DNA of 64,000 nucleotides from Thiotrichales bacterium. GTDB lineage: Bacteria > Pseudomonadota > Gammaproteobacteria > Beggiatoales > Beggiatoaceae. Below the pieces are notes generated by a model. That model was not told where the DNA came from and did no database searches. It worked only from the letters and a program-made list of their open reading frames with translations. Each line of letters opens with the position of its first letter. Within the stretch, counting starts at the first letter, position 1. The translations under genes were made by a program, and so were the position numbers. This document shows, one piece after another, positions 37,356 to 45,761 of the stretch. The stretch is taken from positions 124,001-188,000 of the forward strand of contig JADGDE010000004.1 in NCBI GenBank assembly GCA_016745035.1. Reading direction: 5' to 3'.

Positions 37356-37824
37356 AATGCCAGTCTTTATTGATTACACAAAAATCCGACTATTTTACCT
37401 CTTTTAAGGTAAGGAGGGATAGAAGCTTTTACGTTAATAACTAAGCTGAGGCAAAGGCTTCTTTATTGCGGAACCACTAGGCTTCACTATGTCAGGTAAA
37501 AAACTTGAATAAAATGAGTATCTAAAAGTGCTCGATTGGACAGGGCGATAGATTAAAGAGGGCAAACGAGGAGTCATTCCTGCGCATCTTCATTCTATTT
37601 TTCAGCGTTTAGAAATCAATGAAGATGAATGGGATGATTGAGTTGAATACTTCGAACAATTTTTTAGAACACAGAACCACGGGAATCATAACCTATTGAA
37701 ATATAATTGTATTTTATGGGTGTTTGATTTTATCTTTTAAACTTAAGTTGATATAGGCCTTGTTAGAAACAGATCCTTAATTCGTTAAGCAGCAATCAAT
37801 AACTTAGCCTATATCAAATGCATA
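37356..37824. other. Gene-free stretch between valS and the PilJ-domain gene
   Basis: This 469-bp gap holds a weak trace of the TAACTGATGTTACGCA family (AACTAAGCTGAGGCAAAGGCTTC...ACTAGGCTTCACTATGTCAGG at about 37438-37497) and a decayed transposase fragment at about 37515-37695 (listed separately). The rest is A/T-rich. No intact gene is visible. Confidence 0.6.
37515..37695 (+). pseudogene. Remnant of a Y1-type (IS200/REP-associated) transposase C-terminus
   Basis: One frame reads EYLKVLDWTGR, stop, IKEGKRGVIPAHLHSIFQRLEI, NEDEWDD, stop, VEYFEQFFRT, then NHGNHN. The DWTGR..K..KRG.IPA.L..I..RL pattern is a common C-terminal tail of this transposase group. Two internal stops and the missing catalytic domain show it is dead. 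Confidence 0.6.
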
Positions 37825-38673
37825 TTATTTATACATACCGACTGCTTTATTCATTTCTTTTAATAAAGGTAAGTTAATTTTTGCCGCCGCTTGCAAACCT
37901 GCATCAGAAACATCCACTTTATCTAAAACAGTTTTGTATTCATCCCATAATTTTTGTACTACCATTAATTGCGCTCGAATCGCCTCATTTTTAGTAGCAA
38001 CCAAACCTAAATCAGCATCACCATCAAACAAACCTTTTAAAGTTTTAGAGAATAACGCGATGGTTTTAGCTAAATTGGCTTTATTTTCATCGGCAGCAAT
38101 AGCATTAGCAACCAATAATAATTCTTTGGTCATTTTTTGGGTTAACATACGTTGTTTTCCCGCTAAATTAATAGCAGTCGCTACTTCTGGAGACAACGTA
38201 GAACCAGCGGCTTTTTCATACATTTGAACCGCTTTATTCATTTCTTTTAATAAAGGGATATTGCTGTTGGCAATTTTTGTTAAAGTATCTGTATTTACTT
38301 CACCGGCGGCAATACCATCAACCAACGGTTTGAAGTTTGCCCACAGACTAGCAACATGATCCAGTTGTTTAACAATGTCAGCATTGTCTGTTTTTGCTAA
38401 ACCTAAATCAGCATCTCCCATTTTTAAACCATTTAAGGTTTTATCAAATAAAGCAGCTGTTTTTTGTAAATTAGCAGCATTGGCTTGTGCGTCCACCCCT
38501 TTGGCGACCAATAAAGCTTCTTTACTCATTTTTTGGGTCAACATACGTTGCTTGCCTGCTAAATTAATAACTTTACCGCTGATATTATCTGCTGCATGAA
38601 TAACACTGTTACACATCAATAAGCCAACAACCAGACTCACCTGCCCCAAGTGATTTAAAAATTTTACTTTCAT
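37825..38673 (-). CDS. Secreted protein with two tandem PilJ-type sensor domains
   Basis: The 282-residue product has a signal peptide (1-27) and two copies of the domain found in PilJ and nitrate/nitrite sensors (type IV pilus MCP N-terminal domain). The motif NLAGKQRMLTQKMSKEALLVA occurs at about 37-57, and again as NLAGKQRMLTQKMTKELLLVA at about 168-188. Each is followed by LFDGDADLGL or similar and LPLLKEMNKAV.MY. No transmembrane or signalling part follows, so it is a free periplasmic protein. A ligand such as a small anion is possible by family analogy. It is monocistronic with AGGAG before the ATG. Confidence 0.88.
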   Translation of the reverse strand: MKVKFLNHLGQVSLVVGLLMCNSVIHAADNISGKVINLAGKQRMLTQKMSKEALLVAKGVDAQANAANLQKTAALFDKTLNGLKMGDADLGLAKTDNADIVKQLDHVASLWANFKPLVDGIAAGEVNTDTLTKIANSNIPLLKEMNKAVQMYEKAAGSTLSPEVATAINLAGKQRMLTQKMTKELLLVANAIAADENKANLAKTIALFSKTLKGLFDGDADLGLVATKNEAIRAQLMVVQKLWDEYKTVLDKVDVSDAGLQAAAKINLPLLKEMNKAVGMYK

Positions 38674-39222
38674 TTTATCTTCTCCTAATTAAAAATAATG
38701 AACTTGAAGAGCAAGATACTAGCAAAAATATAAGCACATTAGTTTGATGTATATCAGCTTATTAAAAGATTAAAAACCCTAAATACATACTTAGATCAAG
38801 TTTTTATATTAAAACTCTATATTGCGCAAGAAAATAATCAATCATATGAATGATATGTTTTTATAAAAAACAAGGATAAAAACTGATTGAAATAAATTTA
38901 AGTGCTTACTTTTAATTGATACCTATTTATTTTTAAACCAAACGTTTCTTATTATTTTCAAGACAAAAATTTGCGTCTATTATGTTCTTTATCGTCATCT
39001 CTTTAGATAGGGATGCAAAATACTCGTTTGTCTTTAGGTTGGGGGAATTCACATATGTGATGCCCAAACCACCCCGTACATACTTAGCCGCATAATAATT
39101 GATATATACCATATTCATTATGGGATACGGGTAAACGAACGTGATCAGGTCGTAGGAAGCTTAGAAACTATAGAAATGTTAGGTTTCGCAAGCTCAACGC
39201 CAACCCACAAATTTTAACTAAC
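38674..39222. other. A/T-rich gap bordering the cassette array
   Basis: About 550 bp without a convincing gene. The first part is the promoter region of the PilJ-domain gene (very A/T-rich). A 61-codon open frame on the minus strand at 38933-39118 has no recognisable features. At about 39179-39204 integron-like core triplets (GTTAGGT ... GCTCAAC) appear near where the GNAT cassette should end, suggesting a decayed attC site. Confidence 0.5.
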
Positions 39223-39651
39223 TTACGGATTTAACTCTGTAATTGAAAAGTGGTGGCTGGCGATATTGAAGCCATTTCGTAGATAAAAACGGTGCGCGGG
39301 GTGTTTCACCACACTTGAATCCAAGTGTAACTGCTGACATCTATTTTCTCTTCCGTAGGCTCGCAACCAAGCAATAATAGCGGCTCCTACTCCTTTGCTG
39401 CGCCTGTCTTGATCAGTGACGATATCATCAACATAGATGTGTTTTCCCCAAGCAAGCTTCTCGCTGATGACGAATCCCGCTACACCTATGATCGAATTTT
39501 CTTTTTTGGCACAGGCTATTTGATAATTAGATTCTCGTTGCTTTTTGATTTGAGCAATCATGCCTTCAAGAGAGTATTGAGGCCGTAGTTGCATCAACAC
39601 CTTTGCTGCTTCTGCAATATCGCTTTCTGAATTTGCTAATTCAATCTTCAT
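39223..39651 (-). CDS. GNAT-family N-acetyltransferase (cassette gene)
   Basis: The product has about 142 residues from MKIELANSESD (an upstream TTG would add 8). The GNAT acetyl-CoA site is clear: YVDDIVTDQDRRSKGVGAAIIAWLRAYGR (R/Q-x-x-G-x-G/A variant) with LDSSVVKHPAHRFYLRNGF downstream. The substrate is unknown. It is the last recognisable member of a minus-strand integron-type cassette array, with an attC-like site directly upstream at 39664-39770. Confidence 0.88.
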   Translation of the reverse strand: MKIELANSESDIAEAAKVLMQLRPQYSLEGMIAQIKKQRESNYQIACAKKENSIIGVAGFVISEKLAWGKHIYVDDIVTDQDRRSKGVGAAIIAWLRAYGRENRCQQLHLDSSVVKHPAHRFYLRNGFNIASHHFSITELNP

Positions 39652-39663
39652 TTTTTCTTTTAC

Positions 39664-39770
39664 AGTTAACGCCAAAGCTCAGCCGACGCTTTATGCGGCG
39701 CACTGAACATAAAAACTTCCAAAAATTTCCGCGCCGTCTAAAGAAGTCGGCTGGATCACCCAGTTAGGTT
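39664..39770 (-). other. attC-like recombination site
   Basis: On the minus strand it begins CCTAAC and ends GGCGTTAAC, with arms CAGCCGACTT and AAGCGTCGGCTG pairing inside and a second inner pair GACGGCGC/GCGCCGC around an A/T-rich loop. Opposed AAC/GTT core triplets and the imperfect stem are the attC layout. It abuts the stop codon of the next upstream cassette gene. Confidence 0.75.
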
Positions 39771-40353
39771 AATTACGTTTTACCAGATCAATAGAACCAT
39801 TCTTCATACCCTCCAGCAATTCCTTGATTTGTTCATCATCACCAAAATATTTGAGGTAGGTCTCAGCTTGTTCTATCGCCTCATTAGTGTGATTTTGATA
39901 CAAATAGGCAAATACTAAGCCTCGCTCAGCCTCCTTGCACGGCTCACCATTGGATAGCTGTTTTAATTTTTCCAAACATGCCTCACCCTTTGGGGCAAAC
40001 TTCGGATCAATAGACAAAAAGAAATATGATGCAATGAGATTTCCACGAAAGGAATTGGGATAGACTTCTAAGCAACGCTCAATGCCCTGATCGGCATTCT
40101 GAGCAGAATTTTGAACTCCCATGTTGTGACCAATACGAAACAACTCAATCAGATCACAGAGCGTTTCCTCCGTTTCTTCTCGCTCATAGGCTTTCTGTGC
40201 TACGGCGATAACTCGCTTCCATCGTTGAAAGGACGCTTTTTCCTGACTTAAATCTTTGTAGGTTGGTGGCCAAGTACCTGCTACAGAATTTAGAAAAGCA
40301 ATTTCCTCTGATAAATCAGCCGCCGATTTATTAAATAGTCCAAACATATTCAT
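39769..40353 (-). CDS. Unknown cassette protein, TPR-like C-terminus
   Basis: The product has about 194 residues from MNMFGLFNKSAADLSEE. The frame is open further upstream to 40500, but that part overlaps the neighbouring gene and looks noncoding. It is soluble and helical. The stretch around 90-180 (NADQGIERCLEVYPNSFRGNLIASYFF, ...ERGLVFAYLYQNHTNEAIEQAETYLKYFG) looks like degenerate tetratricopeptide repeats. The function is unknown. It may share a cassette with the small gene just upstream. Confidence 0.7.
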   Translation of the reverse strand: MNMFGLFNKSAADLSEEIAFLNSVAGTWPPTYKDLSQEKASFQRWKRVIAVAQKAYEREETEETLCDLIELFRIGHNMGVQNSAQNADQGIERCLEVYPNSFRGNLIASYFFLSIDPKFAPKGEACLEKLKQLSNGEPCKEAERGLVFAYLYQNHTNEAIEQAETYLKYFGDDEQIKELLEGMKNGSIDLVKRN

Positions 40354-40435
40354 GTTCTCAATCTCTAATTTGGAAATGCATATTGCGTCGCTCCAGCGGC
40401 GCGTAAAATCGGATCTATTAATATTGAAATTAGTA

Positions 40436-40675
40436 TTACATGTATTTTTCATTGACAATCTGTATATCTGGCAGCCCATCTTCCCAATCACTCCATGCAT
40501 CCATTAAATGCGTGTGATCATAGTCGGTGCCCAATTCTTCCATTTCGGAAGCTACGTCATTGAAGAACTTTGCTAGTTCTCTAATTGTCCCAGAAGATGC
40601 TGCAATTGCGATGATTTCCATCTCCATTAAGCCTTCCAGCTTTGTATCCTTTCTCTTGTGTCCTGTAATTTTCAT
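40436..40675 (-). CDS. Small unknown cassette protein
   Basis: The 79-residue product contains EIIAIAASSGTIRELAKFFNDVASEMEELGTDYDHTHL...DWEDGLPDIQIVN, a compact acidic alpha/beta protein. It resembles the small hypothetical or immunity-type proteins often carried in cassettes and toxin-immunity loci, but I cannot name a family. ATG 40675 was taken; internal Met codons (17, 19) are alternatives. A GC-rich hairpin GCGTCGCT..AGCGGCGC at about 40384 lies between it and the following gene. Confidence 0.65.
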   Translation of the reverse strand: MKITGHKRKDTKLEGLMEMEIIAIAASSGTIRELAKFFNDVASEMEELGTDYDHTHLMDAWSDWEDGLPDIQIVNEKYM

Positions 40676-40693
40676 ATCATTATTTCATTAATT

Positions 40694-40777
40694 GCATATA
40701 ACGCCTGCCATAACCGGAGCTAACAAAGTGAAGCACAGGCTAACTTTTTGGCATCCGGGTGTATGGCATGGTTATAT
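40694..40777 (-). other. attC-like recombination site of the transporter cassette
   Basis: On the minus strand it starts TATAACCATGCCATA..CCGGA and ends TCCGGTTATGGCAGGCGTTATATGC. Arms ATAAC.ATGCCATA and TATGGCA.GCGTTAT pair imperfectly around a spacer with GTTAGCC and TTGTTAGC. This is the classic attC organisation. It overlaps the stop codon of the EamA transporter gene, as attC sites often do. Confidence 0.85.
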
Positions 40778-41641
40778 ATTTGTTTTAACACGTTCATTCT
40801 GTAAGTTTAGATAATTACCAAATAACATGATTGATGCGCCAAGCAAAAATAACCCCTCTATTGGTTCATTATAGAAATATAAACCAACCAGCATTATGAG
40901 CGGAAGGCGTAGAAAATCCATGGGAACTACCACCATGGCATCTGCATGAATAAGTGCCTTTGACATACCATAATGGGCTGACAGAGCGGTAACTCCAACG
41001 ACCAACAACCAGAACCACATAATACCTGAAGGCATAACCCAGTCGCTGAAAGCAAGCAATAATCCGGCAGGAAGTTGAATAAGACACATGTAGAATAAAA
41101 CAGAAAAAGGTGAATCATGCTTAACAATTGAGCGTGTTAATGTATGAGCCACCCCGTACGCCATTGCACCGACAATAACTACGATTGCTGCGGGGTGTAT
41201 AATTTCGACTGTTGGTCTGAGAATTACTAAAACGCCTAAAAGGCCAAGAGCAATAGAAACTACCCTGATTTTTGTTATCGCTTCATTTAACAATATGGTT
41301 GCTGCTATTGCAGTCCATATCGGTACTGTAAATTCTAGTGCAAATACTTCTGCAAGAGGAATAAAGGCAATACCATAAAACCAACCGTACTGGCCAAAAA
41401 AATGGCTGGCGTTTCTTGCCATATGCTTCTTAATGCTCATGGTTTTGATGCTCTCAAAACCAATAATAGAGATAATAATTAACAGAATAAGCAACCCGAT
41501 CAGGCTACGGAAGAATAATATTTCCGCTGTACCTATATTTTTAGATAACTCTTTACCAGCAACCGCCATCAATGCAAATGATGCAAGAGCTATTAGCATC
41601 CATAAAAAAGCTTTGATGATTGGCGATTTAATTGTATTCAA
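40772..41641 (-). CDS. EamA/DMT-superfamily transporter (cassette gene)
   Basis: The 289-residue product has about ten membrane helices in two EamA repeats. Typical stretches are AEILFFRSLIGLLILL and AEVFALEFTVPIWTAIAATILLNEAITKIRVVSIALGLLGVLVI in the first half and ADAMVVVPMDFLRLPLIMLVGLYFYNEP in the second. It is probably a metabolite or drug exporter; the substrate cannot be told. It lies between two attC-like sites in the minus-strand array, so it is a mobile cassette rather than a core gene. Confidence 0.9.
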   Translation of the reverse strand: MNTIKSPIIKAFLWMLIALASFALMAVAGKELSKNIGTAEILFFRSLIGLLILLIIISIIGFESIKTMSIKKHMARNASHFFGQYGWFYGIAFIPLAEVFALEFTVPIWTAIAATILLNEAITKIRVVSIALGLLGVLVILRPTVEIIHPAAIVVIVGAMAYGVAHTLTRSIVKHDSPFSVLFYMCLIQLPAGLLLAFSDWVMPSGIMWFWLLVVGVTALSAHYGMSKALIHADAMVVVPMDFLRLPLIMLVGLYFYNEPIEGLFLLGASIMLFGNYLNLQNERVKTNI

Positions 41642-41662
41642 GTTGCCATCCCTTTTCTTTTA

Positions 41663-41722
41663 CACATAACAATGGAAATCAGCCGCGCAGTGTAACGGAG
41701 TCAGATTGCATCTCCATTGTTT
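41663..41722 (-). other. attC-like recombination site of the beta-lactamase cassette
   Basis: About 60 bp. On the minus strand it runs from CCAAACAATGGAGATGCAATC to GCGGCTGATTTCCATTGTTATGTG. Arms AACAATGGA and TCCATTGTT pair exactly, ending in GTTATGT at the cassette junction. It lies between the beta-lactamase stop and the transporter start. Confidence 0.8.
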
Positions 41723-41761
41723 GGCGGCAAGCGCAGCGTAGTCCGACAACATACCCAATTA

Positions 41762-42520
41762 CTATTGAACAATATTGAGAACCTTAAATGCTTCCAATGT
41801 CAGCTTTTTCCTCAACGCCAAATCTGAACTTTGCCTTATCTCAATGTGGTTTGCAAAAAACCATGTTTGATTGTTGATAACAAGATAGCCCACATACCAC
41901 CCATCTTTACCAGACCAACCTGTTTTTGACCATATTTTTATCTGGCTATTGCTCTCTGACAGCATAATATTTTTCAATGTTTTAATATGTCGTTTCTGTA
42001 TTGGTAGATTCTCCTCATACAGTTTACGCAAGAAACTAATTTGATCTTTCACAGAAACTCTCAGATCACCATCAAGCCAAAATCGTGTGATCTCACTGCC
42101 GGTTAATTGGTTCCCGTAGTCAAAATCTTTAAGGTATTTATGATATTTTAAGTCACCTATTTTTTTGGCATAACGTTGATAACACCATACACATGAGTGC
42201 TGAAAGGCTGTTTTAAGTGTTTGATCTTTATTCCATAGATCGTATTCTCGCTCTACACCATCCCAAGCAATGGCTTCAGAGGAATCTTTAATCAAACCTT
42301 CCTCTAATATGATTAGAGTATTAGGTATTTTAAATGTTGAAGCAGGAATGAAGCTTTCTTTGTTATTAACATTATATTGATACTTTAATTTACCATCAGC
42401 AGATTCAATGAGTATTGACCCTTCAACATTATTAGTTTTGTAAAGGTTTTCTATCTCATTTTCTAAAGCATATATGTTGGCAGATAAAGCCCATATAACT
42501 AATAGTCCCAAATACTTCAT
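41762..42520 (-). CDS. Class D (OXA-type) beta-lactamase, cassette-borne
   Basis: The 252-residue product has a signal peptide (1-18). All class D active-site motifs are present: S61-T-F-K64, S109-C-V111, Y135-G-N137 and K199-T-G201, plus W208-Y-V-G211. It would hydrolyse penicillins and perhaps other beta-lactams in the periplasm. The exact spectrum cannot be predicted. It is the first cassette of a minus-strand array: an attC-like site follows it and an attC end remnant lies before it. No integrase gene is nearby. I do not recognise a specific named OXA group. Confidence 0.95.
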   Translation of the reverse strand: MKYLGLLVIWALSANIYALENEIENLYKTNNVEGSILIESADGKLKYQYNVNNKESFIPASTFKIPNTLIILEEGLIKDSSEAIAWDGVEREYDLWNKDQTLKTAFQHSCVWCYQRYAKKIGDLKYHKYLKDFDYGNQLTGSEITRFWLDGDLRVSVKDQISFLRKLYEENLPIQKRHIKTLKNIMLSESNSQIKIWSKTGWSGKDGWYVGYLVINNQTWFFANHIEIRQSSDLALRKKLTLEAFKVLNIVQ

Positions 42521-42635
42521 GTCTATCCTAATTTGAATGTGCGTGTGGCAAAGCCGGTAAATCTAAAGTTTCCGTAGATTATCCCAAAGACCTTATCACA
42601 TCAATGCCACAATAATTTTTAATGTGACCTCTAAT

Positions 42636-42664
42636 CATATAACACGCCATATCGTCGGTTATAC
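42636..42664 (-). other. attC end remnant marking the start of the cassette array
   Basis: The minus strand reads TATAACCGACGATATGGCGTGTTATATGATTAG. The GGCG.GTTATATG end matches the end of the attC site at 40694. It lies about 115 bases before the beta-lactamase start and marks the likely 5' cassette junction. No attI or integrase follows; ubiV begins next. Confidence 0.6.
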
Positions 42665-42687
42665 AAAAACCAGAGAAGCACAGACAT

Positions 42688-43590
42688 TTACATTTTCACA
42701 CTCTCACACATATCCATCCCCGCCTCACCATACCAATAACCATCACAAAAACCGTTATTCTCCAGCTTAGTCAATCTGGCTTGAGCGCTATCAGTATCAC
42801 AATCTCCCGCTAAAGCATCTGCAAAAATTTGGATAATCTCTGGCGTGTGCCTCGCTTGAGGGCTGATGCGTAAAATGTCGATGGGCATGGTTTTAATCCG
42901 CGCCAAATCTGCCATGATATTGAACTTTTTCGCCGATTGGGTTTGGATGCCATTGAGGCTTAAAAACTGTTGTTGCTCTTGGGTTTTAAGCAATAGTCCC
43001 TCTTCATAATCGAGGCAAACAAATTGGCAATCGTCTTTGGCTAAGTTGTGGTTGCGGGCAGTGTAGCAACGGGCGGAGTAAGCTAACGGCAGCTTGCCAT
43101 AGGCAAAAATTTCGGTCTCTATATGCTCGCTTTTGGCTTTAAGAATATCGTTAAGGCTGTTGTGCGATAATTCGACGGGCATCACCCAGCGTTTTAAGCC
43201 TTGTTTGGCTAATAAGTCTAAGCTGCGGTGGTTATAGATATTGACCGAGTGCCCACTAACAAAGGGCTGTTTATTGAGCAACATTTGCACTGCGCCCATG
43301 TCGTTGGTCTCGACCATAAAATCGCTTTGTTGGCAGATTTTGCGGGTGTTGCTCAATTCTGAGTTGGCTTCGATGAGAGTGAGGGTGGAGAGGATGACTT
43401 CTTTGCCTGCCGCTTGTAGTTCTTGTGCCAAGTTTAGCCAGTCTTGGGGGCGCATTTGTCGGCGTTTGGCGCAGATGGTCTCGCCTAAGTAAACGATGTC
43501 TACGGGCGTGGTTTTGATTTGCTGATAAAAATCCAGCAGTTGTTCTTTTGCCCAAAAGTAGGACACGGGGGCTAGGGACAGTTTTATCAT
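42688..43590 (-). CDS. ubiV: UbiV, O2-independent ubiquinone hydroxylation partner
   Basis: The product has about 300 residues from MIKLSLAPVSYFW and is a U32-peptidase-like protein. The four cysteines that hold a 4Fe-4S cluster in UbiV are present at C40, C175, C188 and C192 (ETICAKRRQMRP; SARCYTARNHNLAKDDCQFVC). UbiU and UbiV form a heterodimer that hydroxylates ubiquinone precursors without oxygen. The ATG overlaps the ubiU TGA, so the two are co-translated. ubiT is close by on the other strand. Confidence 0.94.
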   Translation of the reverse strand: MIKLSLAPVSYFWAKEQLLDFYQQIKTTPVDIVYLGETICAKRRQMRPQDWLNLAQELQAAGKEVILSTLTLIEANSELSNTRKICQQSDFMVETNDMGAVQMLLNKQPFVSGHSVNIYNHRSLDLLAKQGLKRWVMPVELSHNSLNDILKAKSEHIETEIFAYGKLPLAYSARCYTARNHNLAKDDCQFVCLDYEEGLLLKTQEQQQFLSLNGIQTQSAKKFNIMADLARIKTMPIDILRISPQARHTPEIIQIFADALAGDCDTDSAQARLTKLENNGFCDGYWYGEAGMDMCESVKM

Positions 43591-44582
43591 TGCCATGCTC
43601 TCTCGTAAGCGCCAAAGGTGGTTTGTGTGCCTTCTGATACTTTTTCTAGTCCGGCTGCCCATTGCTCTTTGATAGCAAAAGCTTGGGGCTTGCTCTGATA
43701 CAAATCTAGGGCTGAGCGCCAGATGTGGGTGATTTGTGCTACATAAGCAGGGCTGCGTTGTCGACCTTCAATTTTTATCGCTGCGATACCACTTTGTGCC
43801 AAGCTTGGCAGCAAGCTCAAAGTATTAAGGCTGGTGGGTTGTTCGATGGCGTAATCTGTGTGCTTGTTGACTTCAAAGCGACCTTTGCAAATAGTCGGAT
43901 AACCTGCATTTTCGCCTGCTTTGTATTGGTCTACTAAGAGTCCATTGAGTCGTGATTCCAAGCCTTTATCGGTTTCGACCCAACGCACGGCACTGGCAGG
44001 TGAGCAAGCACCAAAGGTGTTGGGGGATTCGCCCGTCACATAGGAGGAGAGAATACAACGCCCTTCGACCATCACGCATAAACTACCAAAACCAAAGACT
44101 TCGATGGGCACGGGGCTATCAGTGGCGAGTTGTTGGATTTGTTTGATGGAGAGCACGCGGGGGATGACGGCGCGGCGGATATTGAATTGTTGGGCGTAAA
44201 AGTCTAAGGCGGCTGTATTGGTAGCCGAGCCTTGTACCGACAGGTGTAGGTTTAGCTTTGGGTGTTTGTTGGCGGCGTAGTCCATCACACCAATGTCGGC
44301 TAAAATCAGGGCATCAACGCCCAAATCTGCTGCCATGTCTACCGAATTTATCCAGCGTTGCCAGCTTGCACTTTGCGGATAAGTATTGATGGCGACAAAG
44401 ACTTTTACGCCTTTGGCTTTGGCATATGCCAGCCCTTGTTGCGCCCGTTTTTGATTAAAGTTGAGTCCGGCAAAATGGCGGGCGTTGGTATCATCTTGGA
44501 AGCCGATATAAACGGCGTTCGCGCCATTGTCTACAGCGGCTTTGAGTGAGGGTAAATTACCCGCAGGACAGACCAGTTCCAT
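43587..44582 (-). CDS. ubiU: UbiU, O2-independent ubiquinone hydroxylation partner
   Basis: The product has about 331 residues from MELVCPAGNLPSLKAAVDNGA; further upstream codons overlap the neighbour and look noncoding. It is a U32-family protein. Cysteines C169, C176, C193 and C232 fall exactly where the E. coli UbiU cluster ligands are (SLCVMVEGRC, GACSP, TICKGRF). It forms the UbiU-UbiV complex for anaerobic ubiquinone synthesis. The start overlaps the upstream radical SAM gene by 26 bases. Confidence 0.95.
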   Translation of the reverse strand: MELVCPAGNLPSLKAAVDNGANAVYIGFQDDTNARHFAGLNFNQKRAQQGLAYAKAKGVKVFVAINTYPQSASWQRWINSVDMAADLGVDALILADIGVMDYAANKHPKLNLHLSVQGSATNTAALDFYAQQFNIRRAVIPRVLSIKQIQQLATDSPVPIEVFGFGSLCVMVEGRCILSSYVTGESPNTFGACSPASAVRWVETDKGLESRLNGLLVDQYKAGENAGYPTICKGRFEVNKHTDYAIEQPTSLNTLSLLPSLAQSGIAAIKIEGRQRSPAYVAQITHIWRSALDLYQSKPQAFAIKEQWAAGLEKVSEGTQTTFGAYERAWQ

Positions 44583-45510
44583 GAGTTTGTGTTCCTGTTG
44601 TATTGTGCGCCTGTGTTGCCGCTTGGGCAGCCAGTGCAGTGGTGATGCGGTTGATAACAAGCCATTTTTTGTTACACCAACTGGGGGCTAAAAGGATGTT
44701 ATCGGCTGCTGTGCCTGTGACGCGGTGGTAAATAACCTCGCGTGGGGTCATGTTGATAAGGCTGACGGCAATATCGATATATTCGTCGAGTTCCAGCGGG
44801 GTATATTCACCTCTGCGCCATTGGTTCGCCAATTGTGTGCCTCTGACAACATGTAAAGGGTGCAGTTTTAGCCCATCGACTCCGACATCGAGGACTTGTT
44901 CTAAAGTGCTGATATTGTGCTTGATATTTTCACCGGGCAAACCTGCAATCAGGTGGGTGCAAACGGGAATGCCGCGTTCTCTGGCGGCGATGGTGGTGTC
45001 TTTGTATTCGGCAAAACCATGCCCACGGTTGACCCGCTCTAGGGTGTCATCAAAGGCAGATTGTAGCCCCAGCTCTAACCAAATTTCATAGCCTTGATGT
45101 TTGTATTCTGCCAATAAATCGAGGACTGCTTCAGGCACGCAATCGGGGCGTGTACCCACCGATAAGCCAATGACATCGGGGGCAGACAAGGCCATATCGT
45201 ATTGTTGTTTGAGGATTTCAAAGTCGGCATAGGTATTGGTGTAGGCTTGAAAATAGGCGATATAGGATTTGGCTCCGGTGCGCTTGGGTAAGATTTGTCG
45301 CCCAGCGTTGATTTGTTCAGTAATCGGGTTGGCTTGTCTGCCATTAGGGCTAAAGGAGATGTTATTACAAAAAGTACAGCCACCAATGCCTTTTGTTCCA
45401 TCACGGTTAGGGCAGCTAAAACGGGCATCAATAGAAATTTTATGTACTCTTTTTCCATAATGCTTTAATAAAACCTGTCCAAATGTTGTGATGTAATCAG
45501 AAAGAACCAT
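44557..45510 (-). CDS. Radical SAM protein, TIGR01212 (YhcC) family
   Basis: The 317-residue product has a radical SAM cluster motif in the extended form C-x9-C-x2-C (SCPNRDGTKGIGGCTFC). Core motifs GLSVGTRPDCVPE and LELGLQSAFDDTLERVNRGH follow. It ends in a Thr/Gln/Ala-rich tail. The role of this family is poorly defined. Its position at the head of the ubiU-ubiV operon suggests use under anaerobic conditions. It diverges from ubiT across a region occupied by repeat copy F. Confidence 0.9.
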   Translation of the reverse strand: MVLSDYITTFGQVLLKHYGKRVHKISIDARFSCPNRDGTKGIGGCTFCNNISFSPNGRQANPITEQINAGRQILPKRTGAKSYIAYFQAYTNTYADFEILKQQYDMALSAPDVIGLSVGTRPDCVPEAVLDLLAEYKHQGYEIWLELGLQSAFDDTLERVNRGHGFAEYKDTTIAARERGIPVCTHLIAGLPGENIKHNISTLEQVLDVGVDGLKLHPLHVVRGTQLANQWRRGEYTPLELDEYIDIAVSLINMTPREVIYHRVTGTAADNILLAPSWCNKKWLVINRITTALAAQAATQAHNTTGTQTHGTGLSCG

Positions 45511-45554
45511 TTGTTATCCTCAGTTTTTCATCCATTTTTTGAAAAAAATACTTA

Positions 45555-45693
45555 TTAACTGATATTACGCACTAAGCCTGTTTTTTCCATAACAAGGTGC
45601 TTTTCCACCTGCCTAGTGAAGCTTAGCTGTGCAGCAATGGTGGTTTTTTCTGCCCTTAAGGCAGAAAAAGAAGCCTTTGCGTAACATCAGTTA
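45555..45693. repeat. TAACTGATGTTACGCA-family miniature repeat, copy F
   Basis: Full-length at 139 bp: TTAACTGATATTACGCACTAAGCCTG at the left, TTTGCGTAACATCAGTTA at the right, with internal hairpin TTTTTTCTGCCCTTAAGGCAGAAAAAG and AAGGTGCTTTTCCACCT. It lies in the shared intergenic region of the divergent ubi genes, just upstream of the ubiT promoter. Confidence 0.85.
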
Positions 45694-45729
45694 TTAAAAA
45701 CTTAAGTTTTAATAAAAACAAGTTATAAT
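45691..45729 (+). promoter_or_regulatory. ubiT promoter region with palindrome
   Basis: A 25-bp near-palindrome TTATTAAAAACTTAAGTTTTAATAA starts at 45691. TATAAT at 45724-45729 is a consensus -10 box, with TTAATA/TTAAGT-like sequence at about -35. AAAGGA at 45748-45753 gives good spacing to the ATG at 45762. Confidence 0.55.
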
Positions 45730-45761
45730 ATTGTTAATTTTAATTTAAAAGGATAATGATT

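Noticed and set aside
38933..39118. 61-codon minus-strand frame in the gap next to the cassette array
   Set aside because: No ribosome binding site, no recognisable features, A/T-rich surroundings. It may be a chance frame or a decayed cassette.
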